From positions 40,749,735 through 40,813,734 of the forward strand of contig OU342636.1 of NCBI GenBank assembly GCA_910589415.1: a stretch of 64,000 nucleotides of DNA. Direction: 5' to 3'. The position numbers and the translations under genes were made by a program. The DNA is from Malachius bipustulatus. Taxonomy: Eukaryota > Arthropoda > Insecta > Coleoptera > Melyridae. Below, in pieces: positions 29,642 through 43,400 of the stretch. How positions within the stretch are numbered: position 1 is the stretch's first letter; every line of letters begins with the position of its first letter. A model generated the notes under the pieces. The model had not been told where the DNA came from and did no database searches. It saw nothing but the letters and a program-made list of their open reading frames with translations.

Positions 29642-31136
29642 ATATGTAAATATATTCACATACATTGTCTTGACATCTATGTTTTATACTGTTATACGTA
29701 TGAACCTACCGTATTTTTATATGTTTTATTATACATACATGAATTTCATATCGTGTAATATAATATTGGAATAAAAATTTAGAAATTATAATATAATTTG
29801 TAAAGATCGCTTTGTTGGATAATAAATATTTAAATAACGACGGAGCTTTAGTTTTCGAGATACAGGGTGTGTTAAAGTTCTTTAAAAAATTTAATATTTT
29901 TTTGAATATCTACAAATTGGCTGATCAAAATAACTCGAAATTTTTTACAATTGTTGATACATGATTTGATACTCCCAACAAAAAATTTTAATACAGTGGC
30001 GGAAATCTGGGTATGTCGTTTCCTTTTTTTAAATAATTTATATGCCAATGACTCTAATGAAAATGTAACATTTTTGATAGATACCTCGTGTTGTTTACAA
30101 GAGAAAAGTCACTTAAAAAATACTTCACAATGTACGAAACCGTACAAGGTAAAAATATAAAAATCAATGATGAGTACGTACTTCCAGAAATAACAATTAA
30201 ACAGTGCGTCATGTGGCAAAAAAGTAAGGTGACTTTTCTCTTCTAAACAACACGAGGTGTCTATCAAAAATGTCATATTTCCATTAAAGTCATCTAAAAC
30301 AATTTTGTGGCATAATTATGTGAAATAATTGTCATAACTGATCAGATACTCATGCTGGTCTTGAACGGAATTAATCACCGATTCCAGATCCTCCACCTCC
30401 ACACATGAATAGACAAAAGTCCTCCGGTGTTTGGCGCCATGTTTTGGAATGGTGGTTAATGCGGAATAGCTCCACATGTCTCATATTACGTGAGGTAACA
30501 TTAAATGTTATTCTAGACAGCAGTACACTGCAATCAGTAGGTAATGTCATTAAGCAACTTGTAAATGAAGCATAGATCATTGATTTGTTGTCTAAGGTCT
30601 CACAGCATATCTGTGATAATCTGCCATCAGAACACCACTCTTAAACTCACCAAGCGGTTCTGAACTCTCTCTATGACATTTGAATGACATTTATAATTTG
30701 GAGACTATATTATCGTATCATATTCTAGACTCGATCTCATCAAAGAACATCTCCACAGGCTTTAACTATAAATCCTAACCTTTTATAGCCCTTGAAACTA
30801 ATTTTATCAACATGGTCAATGAATGATAACCACGATGTAAGATAAATAAGGTCTTGACTCTTGGGACGAAATCATTCTGCTCTTATGTTCTAATTTTATT
30901 AATATTTAAATGTTGGTATGCCAATCAATAAAATACCCGTGGTAGTTTCATCACATCAACTTCTAAAATTAGGCACAACACACTTTCTACCCATTTTTGC
31001 TTATCACTTATTCAGAAAAAAATAAAATAAGAGTAGCATGACATCCTGATAGTGGCAAGACTCTTTCATACACTGACTAGGACGGTTCCATTCCTTTGCT
31101 TACTGTTGAAATACAGACTTCGTTCACTTACCTTGT
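29642..31136. other. Intergenic, AT-rich with a foldback element
   Basis: A TACAGGGTGT terminus occurs near 29862 and an inverted repeat at 30048-30293. Otherwise AT-rich sequence and short open frames without similarity. Confidence 0.45.
30048..30293. repeat. Inverted repeat with ~68-bp arms
   Basis: Left arm: ATGACTCTAATGAAAATGTA..ACACCTCGTGTTG-type sequence through GAGAAAAGTCACTT. The right arm is its reverse complement with a few mismatches. The loop is about 110 bp. It probably belongs to a MITE beginning at the TACAGGGTGT near 29862. Confidence 0.7.
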
Positions 31137-32335
31137 ACAGGGTGTCCCACGACATGATTAGCTATAGCCTGGGATTGTGTTGCTAGGGTGATTTCAAGTT
31201 AAAAATGTCTAATGAACATATACTCGGAACACTATCCTAACTGTTTTTATTAGGTTTTATTTATTAGGTTCGGCTGTTGGTTTTGTTATTATTAAAAAGA
31301 CTAGGAGTATGTTTACTTTTTCGAATGAAGAATTCGCCGACATTCATTTTGTTTATGGATTGTGTAATGGAAACGGACGAGCGGCAGTTGATGAATATCG
31401 TCGACGAACGTCCCGTTCAACAGGAACTTCCTCAAGAAGAAGCAATACTTAGTACAATTGATGCTCAATCTTCTACTAGTGTCTGAAGAATAGAAAACAC
31501 ACTTAACGTAGGCCGGATGAGAGTATGGAGAACTTTACACAAGTTCGGTTTGTACCCATACCACATCTTATGCGTGTACAAACTTTAAAACCTGCTGACT
31601 ACAATTCAAGAGTTGAATTTAGTCGCTCATTCACCCGAAACGGCATCAATAATACCAGGAATTCACATTGTTGGGCACTAAAATCCACGACTAACTCGTG
31701 AAACCCATTTTCAAGATAGATTTTTGGTGTGACATTATTGATGACCGCCTCATTGGTCCGTTTCTAATGGAAGATCGTCTCACAGCTATTCGTTGTTTAC
31801 GTTTCATTGAAAATGATCCTCCAATATTATTGGATGAAGTTCCTATTAATGTAAGGCAACGAATGTGGATTCAGCACGATGGCGCACCTCCACATTTTAG
31901 TCGACAAGTAACAGAATTTGTTAATCAAAATTACACAAACCGGTGGATTGGAAAGGGTTCTGCAGTTTCTTGGCCAGAAAGGTCACCAGACTTATCCCCT
32001 ACATTACTTTTTATGGAGAATACTGAAAAGTTTAGTTTATGCAGGAAATATTGAAAACAGAGAACAACTAGTACCTATAGAATCATAGATGCCGCACAAA
32101 CTATTCGTGTTGATCCTGAGACTCTTTGCAGAGGTACCACTTCAATTCTAAGAGCTAGATTATGTATACAGCAACTGGATGGACATTTTGAGCAACTAAT
32201 TCAATAAAGCGATTTATTTTTAAATGGTTCTAGCTCAGTTAGGATAGCGTTCCGTGTATATGCTCATTAGACATTTTTGACTTGAATCACCCCAGCAACA
32301 CAATCCCAGGCTATGGTGATAACTTATCATGGAGC
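31137..32335 (+). mobile_element. IS630/Tc1-type transposon with long inverted ends
   Basis: Long imperfect inverted termini: left ACAGGGTGTCCCACGACATG.. then ATAGCCTGGGATTGTGTTGC through CTATCCTAACTG (31219-31241); right the reverse complement, from CAGTTAGGATAG to CCCAGGCTAT. They match over more than 80 bp. The interior encodes broken transposase pieces: VWRTLHKFGLYPYH, MWIQHDGAPPHFSRQVTEFV, NRWIGKGSAVSWPERSPDLS. The HDGAPPH..WPxRSPDLxP motifs belong to the DDE transposases of this superfamily. Frameshifts make it inactive. Confidence 0.8.
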
Positions 32336-35300
32336 CAACGCCTAGATCCTTCACCTGCCTAGTACAAGAGTCACTGTTACCAACACGCTCAATTCTTTTA
32401 AATCTTCAAATCATCAGCAAACACACTGACCCGACAGTGAAAAATCTTATCAGTGATGTCATTAATAAAAGTAATAAAGAGAAGGGGAGCACAGTGAGAC
32501 CCCTGAGAGTATATTGAATCTTTCCGACATGAAATTATAAACCTTGATGCGATGTATAAAAATTATCAAGCCATCTAATGAGGTATGTTGAAAATCCTGA
32601 TGCTGCCAGTTTAGCTAACAGCCAGTCAAAGGCTGTGCTGTGGTAAAATCTGTATGGTTCGAATCTATCTGAAGGCCAGAAGAAAAACAAAAGTTGACTA
32701 TGAAAACCCTATAAGATCTAGTCGGCTTTGAAAATTTATTAAATGTCAGATTGATTGACGACTTATGTGTCCACAAAAAATTATTTATTAATTTCTAATA
32801 ATAAAAAAGATATGGCTATAATAATAAACCTCAATTTTAAATTTTTCTCTACCTTTTTACAGCCATCCCTGAAGTTATCGTAAATTTTGTTCCAGATTCT
32901 TAATAAGTACAAACTAGCGCAGCTTTTCTCTTCTTTTACTGACTGTTATATTTTACTGTTTACAAGATGCTAATGATTGATAGTACAAAACTTCCACCCT
33001 CCCCACGCCCCTTCTAACTTTGTTAAATTTATTTATAATGTGAGTTGGGTGTTTCTTCACTTATACGAATAATTGACACCTTGTAAAATTTTATAACAAC
33101 AGTTCTTGTGGAAGGGGAACTAACGAACCATTGTCTTTAGTCTTACCTGTAGTGACGTTTTGTGTCTGTCTGCTGCATCATGAGCTAGGTCTCGATGAGA
33201 AGCTTCTAGTAATTTATAGCTAGTATGTTATGTAAACAGGCTGCTGGGGCCTTGTAGTTCTTCTTGGTGATATTATTTTTGTTTTGAAACTGTAAGGATG
33301 GAAAAAGGTTCATAATGGATTCTAATAGGATTTCTGAATTAAGAAGTAAAAAGGTTAAAAGAAACAGTAATGCGGATTTTTTCATAATTTATTACACCAA
33401 CAATCATGTCATAATATATCCATGAGTTTTCTTTTAATAACAAAAGTTACTTCTATAAAATTTAAATAAAAAAGTCTTTAAAGTCTTAAAAATAAAGACA
33501 TGGAAGCATTTGAGTTTTGGCGCTTAACTTAAAATAAAAAAATCCCTAAGCTTTTTATTATGAAAATAGTCTATTTACAAGTTGTTTATGAAAAACAGTT
33601 ATTTACCCTCTAAACCAAACGAGATTATACAGAGAATTCCCAAAATATTGCATCTTTAGCAAAAACTATAAAGAAATTCTGTGAAATTATTTTGACTGGT
33701 AGCAAATTTTTGAAGGTAAAAAATCTGCTTTCGAATTTATTTCCTTCTAGAAGAATAATAAGATGTTCAGCCTTACATTAAATATAAAAATGTTTTTTCC
33801 CAGACATTACGAAAAAAAAAACATTCCAACCTTTGAAAATAAGAACAAGAAAGACAGAGTAATCATTAATATATTATTTTACTCTGCAACTAACAGGAAG
33901 AGATTCCAGAAATAAACTAAATATTATTAAACAAGAACAAAACAAAAAAGATCAAACTGCAGAACTAGATAATACGGAATAAGTTGAATAGTAGCTTATT
34001 TGAGGATTTCTGTTTTGTTGATTATTCTAACATTTTTAAAAGATGCAATACTAGATATTTTGAAAAATTACATTCCGTATGTTTGATTATGTATTGTATA
34101 TTATAGTACTAGTACATATAATTATTATTATTATGTCAAATACTGCATTCTGACTATATTTATTTATATTGAGGATTTGCATTAGACAAACAGGTTTGAT
34201 TTTCTCGGTTCCGTCATCGTTGATATGATTTTAAGGATTACATAAACATACGGAATGGCATGTGATATGTGTAAATAAAACGCAAGATCTATCGCTAGAT
34301 GTCTCTGAGTCTTAACCTAAATATAATATAAGTACATCTGTGAATTGTATTACAATATGTCATCTGAGTTCTCTGAGGTATCAAAGTGTTTCATAATATT
34401 CATAATTTTGCGTTAAATATCTCGTCATTAATATTATTATTATTATAATTATTAATTATCGTTTGTATTTTTTGTATATAAAACGGTTTGTGTTGTACTG
34501 TGTTGAAGGCAACTTGTTGCATATTATATCTGAGTGGAGTTGAAATAAATAATAAATTACCATCATTTGGGAGGGACAGACAAGGGGGCAGTGCAAATAT
34601 TACTAATTTCGTGCAAATTTGAACACCTCATAAGTACTTAGTTATCGTGAGATCAAATCAATTTTCTGAATTTTCAGTGATACACTCAGGATTCTCCTGA
34701 AGCTCATTCAAAGTGATCAAATTTGCATCTTTGCAGTTTTTTTTTTTTTTTTTTGAACAGTTAAACACCACGAATACTATCCTAGTTCACGCCAAATTAT
34801 CAATCCGTAACAAAATCTACAGTGTACAGACCAAATATTTTTTAGAAAGATAAACTTTGAAAATGTATACAATTTTTATAAAATTCCTAGATTGCTACCT
34901 TTAGGTACAAATTTTAATACTGCTTAATTTTTTTTTCAATATAATTATAATATATTTTATATAATTTAATTTCGCACAATTGTTTTTTCTTGGCATGAAT
35001 TATAGATATGCAATTTTTAACAAACCATTGATATTTCCAACTTACTCTATTATTCTAAACACTAAATTTAAATAATCGAAAAAATAAAAGAAAAACAACT
35101 TCAAATTCCTTCTACATTTTTAAAATTAAATTTAATGACACGTCTTTTTAAAAAAATATCCCTTTTTTTGAGTCATATCTTTAGAAATAACAAATTTCAG
35201 CGTCTTTGGTTCGATTTTATCACAAAACAAAAATAAATATAAATAATTTAAACCTAAATCTGACAATTTCGTGTGTCATTTCTTCTGATAATTCACAGCA

Positions 35301-37147
35301 CTCAAATATGCAGTCAAATCTATACCGAAAATTCATAACCGTGCCCAGATCAAAATAAAAAAATAAAATTAACACAGCAACTTCTAGAACTTGCTCCTCT
35401 AAAGATCACATCAACATAATACAAACATAACAATTGAATTTCATCAATAATGCACCTAATTTACCTACAAAATCTATCAATATAATAATATAATATAATA
35501 AATAACAAAACTGAAAAAGAAAACAATTTTTAATTGCTAACAATGTGAAATTAGACGAGCAACTACAAGTAGTTCCTACGATAAACCAAAAATTATCAAA
35601 TATTCTTTAAAAATACAGTAATAATAATAATTCTCAATATTTCAAGAGTACACAATAGTTAATAAAAAAACAAATGCAACAATAAATGGGGATAATTGGC
35701 ACATCATTATTTACAACAATATAATATTGAACCCTGGAAAGATATGTAATTGTGTGCAGTGACGTAGACAAGGGGGGATCGGGGACTTTTATCTCCCTGG
35801 CCCTAGAGCTTCAGCTTGCCCCCTGAATGATCTCGTACTACGCCATTGCTATAATCTCACAGCTAGCCTGTAACCATCTATCTAAGATATACTTAGCACA
35901 ATCATTTATAATTTAAATTATGATCAACATAAATAATTACATAAAGGGTCAACATTGAAGGTTTCCTTATCCATCTTATTTTCGACTTTTAAATTGTAGA
36001 ATGAGCAAAAAGCACATCAATTTATCACATTTCACACAATCACTAAATAAAATATGAGACCATCTTGTAGGTATGTGGTTAGTTTTCGAAATAAAGTGAA
36101 AATGATTTCTTATAATCAGTATGATGTTTAGATTTGAGCGTTAATTTATTCATATTTTATTAACAAAACAAAAATATATTATATTCAGAGGTACTTGGCA
36201 AGACTTCTATCTAAGTATACTTTAAATAATTATATTAGTTTTACTCAAATTTTCACAAACTAGATGATATCGCTTAACATAACTTATCGCATTTTTATTT
36301 ATTCTCCAGTGTTTATTTATGTTATTATTTTTGTAACTGTCACTAAAATATCATGAAAAACATTAACTGATCACCTATCCTGTTTCTCTTATGACTTTTG
36401 TTTCAGAACCCAAAATTTTGTGGGTCTTTGATTGAAGTTCTTTTCAAATATTTAAATCTATCCGATTAGATAAGCGGTTTCATAGACATTACCACTCTTT
36501 GATAGAAACGGTCAAGAACCAGTCAAGTAATGGTCTGTGAATGTTGATCAACAAGTAGATCAGGAAACGGCTAGAAATTTACCATTAAAAAAAAAAACTT
36601 TGACCATGAACGACAGTTACAACAAGAAATATTTGTAGAATTATGACAAATAACTAGAGAATAAATAAAATTGCGCGCAATATAGGTTTTTGAGATTTCG
36701 TACATTAAAAAATTATTCTAACGTTTTCATAAATTATTATTAATCAGTCTTGATAAATAAATCGACAACCTCAATGTGATAAATCATGTGACGTTATTAG
36801 TGGGGGTCAACAACAGAATATCGGTGACGTTATCGAGTCCGTTTAACGAAACCCATCGTTAAAGAATCACAGCAAACACTGGGAATGTCTCACGTGTACT
36901 CATGGGCAGATCACTAAAATGGCGGACAACGATATGAACAGAGATATGTCAAACAACCGACCATCAACAGGACGACGAGTAACGGGGCACGGGATTTGAG
37001 GGATGGGTGGGTGGGGGGATTTTAGACAAGGACAGCCAAGGTCTTAGTCTTAAAAGTGTAAATATTATGTATGTATGTGTCTGTTTAATTTGTACTTGCG
37101 GTAGTAGTGAGTAAACTCATGATCGATCACGTGATCGCAATAGGCCA
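32336..37147. other. Intergenic / probable Broad 3' UTR region
   Basis: About 32396-32520 holds an antisense LINE RT scrap (the reverse complement encodes FITFIND and VFADDLKI). About 32860-32925 belongs to a family shared with 49060-49170 and 61060-61150. A poly-T run lies at 34737-34754, and a small MITE at 35757-35854. From 33000 to 37100 the DNA is very AT-rich and non-coding and lies downstream of the last Broad exon, so long 3' UTRs are likely. Confidence 0.5.
35757..35854. mobile_element. Short MITE (CAGTGACGTAG..CTACGCCATTG)
   Basis: About 98 bp with inverted ends CAGTGACGTAG and CTACGCCATTG, a terminus style common among insect MITEs. It stands out by higher GC in an AT-rich region. 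Confidence 0.45.
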
Positions 37148-37482
37148 TTACTGGAACCTGGGCGACTGGTTGGGCGGCTGTCCGGCGCCCAGCACGCTCT
37201 TGATGGCCGTTGTCTTGAGCAGCCGCTTGAGCATCCCGCTGGAACCCCGATGCTGGAGGCTCTTATGTGTGGTGAGCGAGTTCTTGGTCCGGTACCGTCG
37301 GTGACAGAACTCGCAGACGTACAGGGTGTCCGATTGCTCGTGCTTGTCCTGGAAGTGCCTCTTGAGCGAATAGTAGCAGGAGAAGGTGCGCCGGCAGTAC
37401 GGGCACTCCTGGGGCTCGTTGATTCCGCCGCTGGTCGGTGGCGGCATACGCATGGGAGCGCCTGTCGCCGGCGGTGCCGCTC
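37148..37482 (-). CDS. br: Broad zinc-finger exon, Z3-like
   Basis: The acceptor GCTGTTGCAG fits phase 1. It encodes [16 protein letters not shown], then fingers [20 protein letters not shown].. and [20 protein letters not shown].., and a conserved tail ([16 protein letters not shown]). I assign Z3 by recollection of isoform sequences. The open frame upstream to 37702 is intron reading through the acceptor. Confidence 0.85.
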
Positions 37483-40400
37483 CTGCAACAGCACCGCTCG
37501 AATGGTGACCTGGAGTCGTCGCGGGCACGTCGCGACGACGGCCCATACATGCAGTAAGCCAACAGCACAAGTCACTAGTACAAGAACAGCCATCAGCAAA
37601 GCATGTCGTGGAGGTGTGATTTGTACGGGGGGCGCGGCTGTGATAGTCGTCATCGTCTTGCATAGCGGTTACGGTAGGCGCACCACCGGTGGTAACGAGC
37701 ACGTGGCTGCGGCTGCCCGACGACGGTTGTTTGTAAGTCGGCGGAGCGGCGGTGATTAGCGCCGATGGCTAAAAGAACTTAATATCGATGTCCCCGGGTC
37801 GGGACTTGTGGTAGGTGTAGATGTGTGTCATAAGGGAGTTCCTGGAGCAGTAGACGCGTTCGCAGATGACACACCGGTACTCCTCCTGGCGCTCGGCATG
37901 CTTGTCGGCGATGTGACGTTTGAGCGAGGCCTTCGAGCACAGCACCTTGCCGCAGAGCTGGCATGTGAACACCTTCTTAGGCGACGCCCCTGCAACACAA
38001 CACCTGGTTCTCGATCTCTCTTTCTCTTTCTATGCTCTCCGGAGTACACGTACACGTGTTGCCACCAGCACACACGCCGCATAGGTCGTTCGCTTAGACC
38101 CTTCAGCCATCGCGCCCAAGCCATCCGACATCCGCCGACTTCTACCACCGACGCGAGCCTTTTATTATAGTTTTAGTACGCGAATAGTGTGATTCTGATT
38201 CTATGATCTGCCCCGGTCACTCTCTTCGAGACTTGGCTTTCATTTGAATTTAACGCACCCTTGGCCTAACCCGTCTCCTACTCACTCTTTCACACTCAGA
38301 AACCACATATTCAAGCGATTTCGGAGAATATCACAAACTTTCGATCAACAGGTTGTAAATAAAATAAAACGATGAGTGACTTAATGTTCATATCGACATT
38401 ATTTTTATCCCTAAAAACGTCTTATTCTAACAATTTTTAATTGAGATTATTTAGAATTTTACTTACAAACATAATATGTCATGTAAATTTGAATTGCTCA
38501 ATTACTCGGTCTCAATTTTACAAAGCTATAAAGGTCAGTTTTTATAATTTAAGATCTCCGTGACCCTCAGGAGATATTGTATAGCAAGCAACCTTAGGAA
38601 GGTTCAAATTTTGAAAAATGTCGACCGAGTATTTGATCATGTGAATTCTTTATTGCTCGTTGCTGAGATGCTAAAATCTCAGATTTAAAAAAATGCTTTT
38701 TCAAAAACTTTTGCTGTAATCTGTACGTTTGTGATATTTCATTTTTCGATATCTGAGAGAGCGAGAGTGTATAGGCTTCACGTCGGTATAAATTATAAAT
38801 AACATTTTGATCGGTTTTGTTTTCGAGCTTTTAATTTTAAAACCAGTGAATTCTTAACTTCAAGGGTGCTAAAGCATGAGATATCCAATATCTCCTGGTG
38901 GCAACACGGTTCGTGTTGAGAGGCTTAATAATAATATAAATATAATTAATTAAAAGTACAATAATTATAGAAATCTGTAAAGTCGTCAAGTGTTCTGGTG
39001 TAAGAGGAAAAATGAAAGGCAGTACTAAAAATAAGCAAAATAAAACTCAAGCGTTCGCAAATGTAAAAATATATTTAAACATAAATAATTGTCATACAAC
39101 AGTACGTAAAATTCAATAAATATTGCATCAAACAACATAAACATGCTTATTAAATGCAGGGGAAACTAATCGTTTCTACGATAAATACAGGACTATTCAT
39201 AGATATTAATAATTACACAGGAATCCAAAAGCCTCCACAAAAAATCAGAGACAACTTCCAATAATTCAAAATTTTACTGTTCCTTAACGAAAAGTTTGAA
39301 TAAATGTTGACAAAAAATAAAAAGTTGTCTCTCAATTTTCAAATAAGTTTGAGGACACCTTACGATATTCGGGGGGGTTGCCAATCGAAAAACAAAATTC
39401 AATGAAAAATCAGTCAAAACATCAGTCTTAAAGAATACCGCAAATATTATACATATATGTTTACAATGATTATATATGTATATTTTTTATATATGCACAT
39501 AAATTATATAATTTTCAGTCTTTTCAAAAACTTTAAGTCCTGCTTTCAGTTCATTTTTTCACATTTCTATGTAATAATAATAATAATAATAATAATAAGC
39601 TATAAGAATATACAATGAGAACATTAGGTATGCGGGTATTCCTGCTGAAATAATAATTATATTATAACCAAACTGTTTAATGTTGATCAAAATGTATTAT
39701 TTATTAAATATATATTTTAGCAGGAATATTATGTTATCAGTTAATTAATTAATATTGTAAAAACTATAATTTGCTATGTGTGTATTTATGTAGGTATGTA
39801 ATAAATATGTACTAGTAGGTATAGCTTTTTATATAGAGCATTACGTAAAAGAAAATAACCCTTTCACCATTGAAGAGTAAATATATAATATGCTTAGAAC
39901 AAAATTCAGGTTTTATTATTACATTTGAAACACGTAGGTATATAAATCATAATAAAATTTTTGAATTTATAACAAAAAATATCACAGTGCCTGAATAAAT
40001 GTTACGTAACTTTTAAATGCAATAATAAATTACATTAACCTGACTGGCCAGAGCCCTTTATGTGTCAAATCAAATGAAAGTATTAATAACGTATTCAATA
40101 TATCAACATTCACTCAAAATGTAAAAATGCAGCATATCTAATAACTGATTTAATCGGTTTTAATTTTTCAACAAAACGTGAAAATGCAAGAAAAATCACC
40201 GCTTTTACATTTTGACAACAGACAAATAATATAATAAATAATAAAAATATAATAAACAATAATTATGTATACAAGATTTGAGTGGTCACTGCACTTTATT
40301 AATTACTTATTAGCTTTTTACAAATTTATTAATTTCAATAACTTGGAAAAAAATTCTTTCAAAGTCACAGCAAACACTCAATAAAAATTAAAATACAATT

Positions 40401-43400
40401 TCTATTTAAATTATTAATACACATAACAAATATGTAGATATAGGTACCAAAAATCTCAATGTGCACCGTGTAAAAACAGTTTTACAAATAAGTTAACTGT
40501 GGGGGCCTAATAAGGTGTTTGTGTTTCTTTTATAAATTTATATCAAAATATTTTTTTATATTTATGCTCTCTACCGTCACACTTCTTATATTGTTACCTC
40601 ACTTCCATCTATTCAAAAATAATGAAAACTTACGGCTAATAATGTTGAGTTCAAGACTTTTTTTATATTATTTGATTAATTAGTTTCAATTGAATTAATA
40701 AATGGTTGAAATTTTTTTATGCATAATGTTAGATAAATATCTTCGATATCTACTGTGCCGTAACCGTAAGTCTCCATAATTAATGCCGAAGTGTGGCAAT
40801 TCTGACACGTCCTAACCCGGTTTTGAACTTGACAATCATCACGCACTACACTCATACTGTGCGTCCTATCTGCGGCTAATGTTTCTGCCGGCGGTGGTAA
40901 ATGGACCGGTGGTTGTTAAGAGAATTGAGAGTTCGGAAGACCTTATGGCATAGTGTACAAAGAGCTGAGTTGAGCGGCTGGTAGTGCTGCTGTTCCTTGT
41001 GCCGCTTCAGTGTGAGCCTGGTAGAGAGCAGCTTGCCGCACACGTCGCACCGGTGATGGTGGTCGCCGGTAGTCAGATGGGCCCCTGCGCCACGCGCCAC
41101 CGAGAACAGATACCACCAGATTAGGCCCCCGTTCTCTAGCGATGCTTCCTTTGTTTCTAGCTATTATAGTCTAGTTCTAGTGGTATAGTCTAGGCAGTTG
41201 TACTGGTATTATCGGTTGAACACTCTGTATCTGTAACCTTATCTCGTCTCATACAGAGCTCTTGTAGTAAATATAACAACCATTTCCACTGAGGTTGATT
41301 TCAGAAGTTACATTACTTAATTTAGACTCTGATTTTTTAATATGACAGTATTCTTCTGTACTAGTACTAGTACTAGTACTACAGGTAGCTATCTTGAATT
41401 TATTTCACAATCTGTATTTAATGTTAAATGAATGTTTTAATTCTTCAAAATTGAGGAAAATAACTTGTGGTTTGTTGGTGTAGATACCTAAATTCCATTG
41501 AGCACGATTGTTTCATTAGAAAAAAATGAAGCTATTTTATAAATTCAACCAAGTTCAAAAATGTCACCCCATTGACTTGAAAAAATTAAAGTAATAATAA
41601 CTACTGCAGCAGCAGCTTAATAATAGGAATTAATAATAGAGCGCCCAAAAGATCGGTCCAATAATATAATAAAATTTGAAAATTATTACTTTATAGAATT
41701 TTTAAGAAGTAAAACATTCATTTAATTTTTAAGCCAGATTGTGCATAGGTACTTAACTTGTAAGTTCAGTGCAGTTTATAAGCACTTTGAAACCCAGATT
41801 GCTTAAGAAGTTTGACATACAGCTTAAACTTAAAAGTTTGAAAAATACATCTGATGAAACACAAAACACTTATAAAGAAATTAAAAATACATAATTTTTT
41901 TCAGATAAACAAACTTTTAAATGTTTAAATCAAACTCAGTGGTAATGCTGTAATATATCAGGAGTAATCAACTCTTGCAGGTGCTGCCTGAATGTGTTCA
42001 ATGTTGATCACTCTGTACAAGTGTTCAAGAATTGAATGAGAAGTTTCGGGAATTAATAATAGAACTCTTGAAAAATAATTCGAGGTTTTTTTTTGTAAGA
42101 ACTTGTTTTGATAAATATATTTTTTTTAGTATCAGTAGAAATAATAATAATTATTACCTATACAATAATTTAAGAACTTGACATTGACCATTTTTTTATT
42201 TCTTTAAGTAAATACTATATAATATAAAAAGTATAATATTTTAAAAATAATTTTTAATTTTTTTAATTGCACACCTCTATTACGTTTTATTAGAGTTATA
42301 ATATTGATACCTGAGACTTTCATTTTAAGAACTGAACAGCCGTGAAAGCAGACAGATTTAATCGATTTGTAAATAGGTATCGGTAATGTTACCAGGCATA
42401 CTTTGTACAAAATCTTTAATGTGCACTTGTTCCTATTATAAGATTTATACAAACATTTCATAAACAAGAACAAAGATTGAAATAATCTCCTAAATTTGGA
42501 ATGTAGACAAATTACATAAAATAAATTCTTTCAAATATATTCAAAAATCTCAATCTCTGCCTTATTATTAATATATAAATATTGAGATTTACAGTTTGTA
42601 CATATACTATTTTTTATGAACGAGTTTCATACAGATAATACATTAGTAAATAGTCTTAATTTTTACACTTATTACAAATTTTTCACAGATTAAAAATATA
42701 AGAAAATGTAGGATGTGTGAAGGTTAATTATTAGTAATAATTAGTAATAATGTATTACTTTAAAAAAGCTGAGAAATTGCTAACATTTTATTATATCATC
42801 ACCTCAAAGCAGTCTTTCGTTTGTAATACTGAAAAAAATCAGTCGAAATTTTTCCATCGATCAGTCAAATCTTATTTTTTTTCCAAAACTTATAAAATAT
42901 TTAACATAAATTGCTTTTTCAACTAGAATAATTAATTACTGCACATCCAATCATTTTCTTTACCAGTCTATTTGACCTGTGAAAATCAAAGATCTGATAA
43001 CGGAGTGCTTCAGTTCATAACAACAAAAGCTCAACACATTGTAAGGTTTTACTCGTGTATATTGCGATTCAAAATTTTAAAAATCTCTTTCAACATTTTC
43101 TTCTATGCACCAAAAAATCACTGCATGCCTTTAATTATAAGAAATTCAACATTAAACTTCAACAGTTTGATAGATCAGTAGATTTCTTCCCAAAAATTCA
43201 TTAGGAATATTCCAACCTATTTGTATCGTTCGCACAATCCTGAACTGAAGCCCTCCCTCATCTACCCTCTCACAGATAGAACGAGTGCGGCGCGTTAGGA
43301 TGATGCTGCATCGTTGCCACATAATGTTGTTCCTCCCCCTGCACGGTCGTCGATTTGTGTGCTTTGACGTTCCTATGGTAGATGCTCTTGTGGTTTCTGA

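Noticed and set aside
30371..30580. 69-residue minus-strand frame ending GGGGSGIGD
   Set aside because: No recognisable domain, no splice or promoter support; typical random frame in a slightly GC-richer patch.
37117..37759. Overlapping 101-184 residue frames on both strands around the last Broad exons
   Set aside because: GC-rich coding DNA creates long shadow frames; only the minus-strand frame after the acceptor at 37483 encodes zinc fingers.
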